Assembly (NCBI GenBank): GCA_015069205.1
Contig: SVIZ01000017.1
Location: forward strand, 1-36,076
Direction: 5' to 3'
DNA from: Oscillospiraceae bacterium
GTDB taxonomy: Bacteria; Bacillota; Clostridia; Saccharofermentanales; Saccharofermentanaceae
DNA: 36,076 nt
The position numbers and the translations under genes were made by a program. Shown piece after piece: positions 32,109-36,076 of this stretch (position 1 is its first letter; each line of letters opens with the position of its first letter). The notes under the pieces were generated by a model. The model was not told where the DNA came from and ran no database searches. It saw nothing but the letters and a program-made list of their open reading frames with translations.

Positions 32109-33059
32109 ATGAAAAACGGAACATTTGTAGCACTGGTATTAACAGGCGGTGCGGTCATTGGTGTATTGTCCGCTATTGCTGTAGTTTACGCATCTAAAAA
32201 TCCTTCAGAACTGACCAATGTGACGTTACCTACAGTCCAGACAGCAGCATATACAACTGAGACAAATACTTTTATAGATGATTCAAAAGAAGAGCACGAG
32301 GGACAGAATCCGTCGATGAACGTTATGGGAATATACTGCAAAGACAAGGTAAAGATCAAGGTAGATCCAATAGGACTTAAGAGCACGTCAGTGACGGTTG
32401 AGTGGCCGGGAAACGATAATTCAAAAGCTATCTGGTACATGAGCGGCAGACTCAATGAAGAGACCATGAGTATCGATTATGAGAACGCCGTAAAGAGAGT
32501 AATTACATATGACAGGCACGGCATGGAAATATCTGACATCGAGATATATACAAGCGGCAGAGGCAAAATGACATTCACAAAAGAAGGAATGAAATGGGAC
32601 GAGTATAACGATGCGATCGCAAGAGGCATGGTATTCAGGCTCACCCGTCCTTCTGAGATCAAAGAAGAGGAAAAACTTCCTGAAGAACTCGGCACGGGAA
32701 ACATGGGTATCTACAGAACTATTACCACAATGGAAAAGCCTGATGTGGAAGAGTTCGCATATAACGTCCGCAAGGCATACCTCAATGAAGACTGGGATTC
32801 GATCAAGAATCTGATAATGTATCCTATCAGGATCAACGACACGGAGATCAGCGACGCAGATGAGTTCACAGAATACATGAACGGAAAGACATTGAGCAAA
32901 GAAGGCAGGAGAGATATGGAAAGCGAGTCTTGTCACGATATCAATACATCCAAGCAGTGCTTAAATCTCGGTGAAGATGACATCTGGATCGTGGATATCA
33001 ACGTAGGTTCTGCAAAGCATCCCCAGCTCAAGATCACCCGCATCTGCGGAATCCAATAA
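32109..33059 (+). CDS. Membrane-anchored extracytoplasmic protein
   Basis: This 316-aa protein has one N-terminal membrane helix (about residues 6-28, GTFVALVLTGGAVIGVLSAIAVVYA) as anchor, with the rest outside: a central Glu/Asp/Lys domain (about 50-220) and a C-terminal segment VRKAYLNEDWDSIKNLIMYPIRIN that looks like an NTF2-like or DUF4878 tail. The frame is open further upstream but ATG 32109 has GAGAGG 8 bp before it; the upstream frame overlaps the oxidoreductase in antisense and is not coding. It is the only protein in the regulon that is not a Gly-Gly peptide, and may serve as a receptor, immunity factor or secretion partner; this is inference from shared control. Confidence 0.75.
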   Translation: MKNGTFVALVLTGGAVIGVLSAIAVVYASKNPSELTNVTLPTVQTAAYTTETNTFIDDSKEEHEGQNPSMNVMGIYCKDKVKIKVDPIGLKSTSVTVEWPGNDNSKAIWYMSGRLNEETMSIDYENAVKRVITYDRHGMEISDIEIYTSGRGKMTFTKEGMKWDEYNDAIARGMVFRLTRPSEIKEEEKLPEELGTGNMGIYRTITTMEKPDVEEFAYNVRKAYLNEDWDSIKNLIMYPIRINDTEISDADEFTEYMNGKTLSKEGRRDMESESCHDINTSKQCLNLGEDDIWIVDINVGSAKHPQLKITRICGIQ

Positions 33060-33100
33060 CACCAACAACGCAGTATTACTGCTTCATACATCCCCTTATT

Positions 33101-33135
33101 CTCTCACGGCATATCCCCTCGCCGTGAGAGTTTTT
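33101..33135 (+). terminator. Terminator of the 32109 gene
   Basis: CTCTCACGGC (33101-33110) and GCCGTGAGAG (33121-33130) form a perfect 10-bp stem, followed by TTTTT. Confidence 0.9.
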
Positions 33136-33144
33136 CATTGTATA

Positions 33145-33176
33145 CGAATAAAACCCGCTGGTTGTTGCAGCGGGTT
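33145..33176 (-). terminator. Terminator of the HD-GYP gene
   Basis: AACCCGCTG (33152-33160) and CAGCGGGTT (33168-33176) form a stem; on the minus strand it is followed by TTTATTC. It is 15 bp from the + strand terminator of the convergent gene. Confidence 0.8.
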
Positions 33177-33199
33177 CTCAAGTAGATTGTTCTTGTGGA

Positions 33200-35599
33200 T
33201 CATGCGTTTCTGATCCTGATGTTCGTGATCGCGCACTGGTCGCCTGTTAGTGCGATGTAGATGGGATCGATCTCAGCTGACATGACCGTTGTGGCATGGA
33301 CTGAGATACCGCCGTTTGTCGTGGTGGTGTGGATCTTGTTGCCGTCTCTTACGATGTTGACCGTGACATCGTAACCGGTGTGGTTATATTCTTTCCATGC
33401 AGTCCAGTCTTCGAAATCAGATGTCTTTGTCACTTTGAGTTCCATCGAGCATGCGGGATCGCCTTCCCAGCATTCACCGTCGAGTCTCATAAGAGTGAGC
33501 TCGCGGAAGTTTTTGCCGCCTATGGTTCCGTCACCTGATGAGAATATGCTTATGAAAGGACAGTGCCATACGAGTCTTGCGGTGGGAAGGCTCATCGTAT
33601 GGAAAGATATCGTGAGGTTATCTTTTAGAAGGATTCCCTTAGTCGAATCAGTCCTGTAGCCGTCCATCTCAACATTCGGAATATCACCTTCGGGTCGTCC
33701 GTCGATGTAGCTGATCTTTTCAGCGATCCTGGGAATGTAGCTCTCAGGCAATTCGTCTTCTGATTTTGTGATATCAATATCAGTGATGAGACAGTGTTCG
33801 CCTGTGAGACCCAGGTATACGAATCTTGAACTGTCGGGGAGAGCCACGATGGTCTCGAATTCCTTGCCGTTGCTGCCCTTGATCCTTACGATCGCATGGT
33901 CCTTGATCCTGGCTGCTTCGATGGTGTATTTGCCATTGGAAGCGTTGTATCCTTCTTCGGTTGTTGATTCCATCTTGCGTGCGCCTGCGACGGAATGCCT
34001 GCCGCCAAACCAGATCTCGCCGTATTCGAAATCGAGCATTTCCTTCTTGTCTTTTTCGAGCTCATGGAGGTGTCCGTCCAAAGAGTCAAACAAAACGATG
34101 GAAGGCTTCGGCTTGTTTCTCGAAGTGGGACTGTCGGGATTTACCGTAACCTTGACTGTCGTCAGGCTGTTGCTTAAGAGGATACCCGGAGTTACTGAAC
34201 TTCTGTGATAGGTCAGGAGCAGCTGGTTGTTGTCACGGAGCTCTTTATTCTCACCGCGGTCCTTCATGGCATATTCGGCATCAAGATCGATGAGGTGGAG
34301 CATGGTCCTTGCAAATTCAGGGTCGAACTGTGTGCCGATACCCTTAACGAATTCCTCTCTTACGATGTGCTGCGGGATCGGATCACGGTAACTTCTTCTG
34401 GAAGTCATGGCGTCGTATGCATCAGCGCATGCGATGATCCTGGCAATCTCAGGAATCTCCTTGCCCTTGAGTCCGTTCGGATAGCCCTTACCGTCGTAAC
34501 GCTCGTGATGGAAGTGAGCGCCTACGCTGAGGTACGAGAACTCGTCGATCTGGGAGAGGATGCGGTTACCCTTTTCGGGGTGCTGCTTGATGATGTTGAA
34601 TTCTTCTTCGGTGAGCTTGCCGGGCTTGTTGATAATGGCGTCAGGGATGCCGACCTTTCCTACGTCGTGGAGAAGGGCAGTAAAGTAGATCTGCTGGCAT
34701 TCTTCGTCATTCTTGCCTACGAGCTCTGCGATCTTTACGGCATACTCGGCAACTCGCGATGAATGACCGTTCGTATAAGGGTCTTTGGCGTCGACCACCT
34801 GAGCGTAAGATTCGATGAGTTCCTGAAGGAGCTTCTGCTCTCTTTCTTTCTGTTCTGCAATAACATCGAGATCGTCGGCACGTCGTGCATATGAAGTAAT
34901 GATTATACCGACTAGTCCGATAAGGCAAAGGAAGATGATGCTGATTATCGATACCCAGACAGTGAATGTATTGATGTAACCGTTGATACCGTTGAGTGAA
35001 ACCTCAACACCTACATATCCTTTACATTCATTGAGATGCGTGTATATCGGCTCATAAGCGATCAGTGTCCAGCCATCGTCATTTTTGATCTCAACGATAT
35101 CTACATCTCCGCCCACCAATAACGCTGAATTGGTTTTCCCCAAAGACGGATCGAACGGGAATACTTCGCCGAATTCGATATCGGAAGGATGCATTCTCGC
35201 ATGTTTGCGTACTTCCTGGTCATTAGTGGTAAGCACGCAAAGAGTATGGAAACCTTCTTTATCGACCCTGACCAGATAAATGTTCTGAAGGAACGGGGTG
35301 TTGTCAAGGATAAGCTGGAGATGTCCTTTTGTATCTTCAAATTCCTCATCGGGACCATTCTCGATCCAGTCATCCATCTTGTAAGGATTTATTTCGGAAG
35401 CAGCGAGCACGGCAGCCTTTTTCAGAGTGTCTTCTCTATATTCTTTTGCATAACTGGTGAACATCGTGATGCTTAAGTAAAGACCTGCGGCAACAGAGAT
35501 CAGTGCAAGCACGATAAAAATTATAAGCACGCGGATATATCTTTTTCCGCGCGTTAACTTGGATTTAGAGATGCGCTCCTTAACCTTAGAATCAGTCAC
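33200..35599 (-). CDS. HD-GYP c-di-GMP phosphodiesterase with C-terminal duplicated domain
   Basis: This 799-aa protein has a first membrane helix near residues 25-45, an outer sensor domain of about 150 residues (dCache/CHASE-like), a second helix near 215-240, and an HD-GYP domain. The metal site LLHDVGK (His-Asp near 310) and the signature HHERYDGKGYPNGLKG (near 363) are intact, so cleavage of c-di-GMP is likely. After about residue 450, two related modules of about 160 residues each end with similar strands (LGLTGEHCLITDIDI and IALTGDQCAITNIRI). I choose GTG 35599 with AGGG 9 bp upstream; an upstream GTG at 35623 is possible. It ends at the hairpin 33152-33176. The C-terminal modules are not known to me from HD-GYP proteins. 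Confidence 0.88.
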   Translation of the reverse strand: MTDSKVKERISKSKLTRGKRYIRVLIIFIVLALISVAAGLYLSITMFTSYAKEYREDTLKKAAVLAASEINPYKMDDWIENGPDEEFEDTKGHLQLILDNTPFLQNIYLVRVDKEGFHTLCVLTTNDQEVRKHARMHPSDIEFGEVFPFDPSLGKTNSALLVGGDVDIVEIKNDDGWTLIAYEPIYTHLNECKGYVGVEVSLNGINGYINTFTVWVSIISIIFLCLIGLVGIIITSYARRADDLDVIAEQKEREQKLLQELIESYAQVVDAKDPYTNGHSSRVAEYAVKIAELVGKNDEECQQIYFTALLHDVGKVGIPDAIINKPGKLTEEEFNIIKQHPEKGNRILSQIDEFSYLSVGAHFHHERYDGKGYPNGLKGKEIPEIARIIACADAYDAMTSRRSYRDPIPQHIVREEFVKGIGTQFDPEFARTMLHLIDLDAEYAMKDRGENKELRDNNQLLLTYHRSSVTPGILLSNSLTTVKVTVNPDSPTSRNKPKPSIVLFDSLDGHLHELEKDKKEMLDFEYGEIWFGGRHSVAGARKMESTTEEGYNASNGKYTIEAARIKDHAIVRIKGSNGKEFETIVALPDSSRFVYLGLTGEHCLITDIDITKSEDELPESYIPRIAEKISYIDGRPEGDIPNVEMDGYRTDSTKGILLKDNLTISFHTMSLPTARLVWHCPFISIFSSGDGTIGGKNFRELTLMRLDGECWEGDPACSMELKVTKTSDFEDWTAWKEYNHTGYDVTVNIVRDGNKIHTTTTNGGISVHATTVMSAEIDPIYIALTGDQCAITNIRIRNA

Positions 35600-35737
35600 T
35601 ATATATAACCCTAAAAACTGCACGATCTTGAGTTAAACTTAATCATCTTTTTATTCTACCTTCTTATTTGATAAATGTGTTGGTTTTAACTGAAAATCAC
35701 CGAAAAATCTAACCAATAAGTAATAAATTGAAAAAGC

Positions 35738-36076
35738 GGCAGTTGGCAATGTGCAATTCTCTATAGCCGTTATGCAATTGTTTGATCAAAAACAGCCCGA
35801 CAATTGCACAAATCTGCTGTTTTATGCAATTGTTGCCGTAAAAAAGCGTGAACAATTGCACATGCTCGTTTCGAGGCAGTGTCGGTTTGATATATTTGCT
35901 CGAAAAAAACAGCAACGAAGGCGTTGTCTCAAAATGCCGTATTTTTTTGGAGTCTTTGACCTCTTATCGCAGAATAATCACAGTAACCGTCATAGTGCTC
36001 TGTGACTTCTAGTGTGATTTTTTAATAGAGTCTCGAAAAAATCACAGTAACCGTCATAGCATACTGTGACTTTTAC
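35738..36076. repeat. Composite palindromic repeat, copy Y (inverted)
   Basis: This is copy X in reverse order. Two hairpins, TGCAATTGTT (35773)/ACAATTGCA (35800-35808) and TGCAATTGTT (35825)/AACAATTGCA (35851), come first, then GGCGTTGTCTCAAAATGCC at 35920, matching the conserved segment of X in opposite strand, then TCACAGTAACCGTCATAG-like palindromes at about 35977 and 36044, the last of which runs to the window edge. No gene is seen in 35600-36076. Confidence 0.8.

Noticed and set aside
35709..36005. Short open frames within the final repeat
   Set aside because: They run across the CAATTG hairpins and have no ribosome sites.

Overview
The window looks like chromosome of a Gram-positive anaerobe of the class Clostridia (Bacillota). 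Reasons: strong AGGAGG-type ribosome sites, many lipoprotein signal peptides, no outer-membrane genes, a Lys/Ala/Pro-rich H1-like protein with a short C-terminal domain, a UmuC/YolD pair, and several cyclic-di-GMP proteins. The genus cannot be fixed from the sequence. No rRNA, tRNA or CRISPR array was seen.

Layout. 1-376: three hairpin repeats. 416-4074: CPBP membrane protease, a YD-repeat-like lipoprotein and a PAS-GGDEF-PAS protein. 4090-6624 (minus): a small membrane protein and a tightly coupled three-gene operon (two membrane proteins around a DUF6765-like protein). 6666-7378: first regulated promoter with two double-glycine-leader peptides. 7449-9916: MaoC-like hydratase, Y-family polymerase and YolD-like protein. 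9917-15897: a membrane protein of unknown function and five tandem paralogous lipoproteins. 15898-17386 (minus): AlkZ-related and H1-like proteins. 17626-18315: two more copies of the regulated promoter, one driving a putative small RNA and one a third double-glycine peptide. 18442-18664: a putative structured RNA. 18756-21308: a beta-helix-like lipoprotein and a tandem cyclic-nucleotide-binding-domain protein. 21386-23170: an IS256-type element inside a hairpin-repeat array. 23202-27734: small membrane proteins and lipoproteins and a membrane GGDEF protein. 27735-28360: composite palindromic repeat. 28361-33059: Nudix hydrolase, SseB-like protein, flavodoxin-fold oxidoreductase, membrane proteins, and a fourth promoter copy before a membrane-anchored protein. 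33200-35599 (minus): an HD-GYP protein with a duplicated C-terminal module. 35738-36076: an inverted second copy of the composite repeat.

Most notable is an 85-bp promoter architecture found four times with no change in spacing: TCAACA, 14 bp, a TGTTG-TTAA-C(A/G)ACA dyad, a CATT block, then -35 and -10 boxes 17 bp apart. It precedes two double-glycine peptides, one membrane-anchored protein and one putative short RNA. This defines a candidate regulon that probably answers to one unidentified activator, perhaps a peptide-signalling or secreted-peptide system whose regulator and transporter lie outside the window. The cyclic-nucleotide genes (two GGDEF, one HD-GYP, one cNMP-domain protein) suggest strong second-messenger control, but no c-di-GMP riboswitch was recognised.
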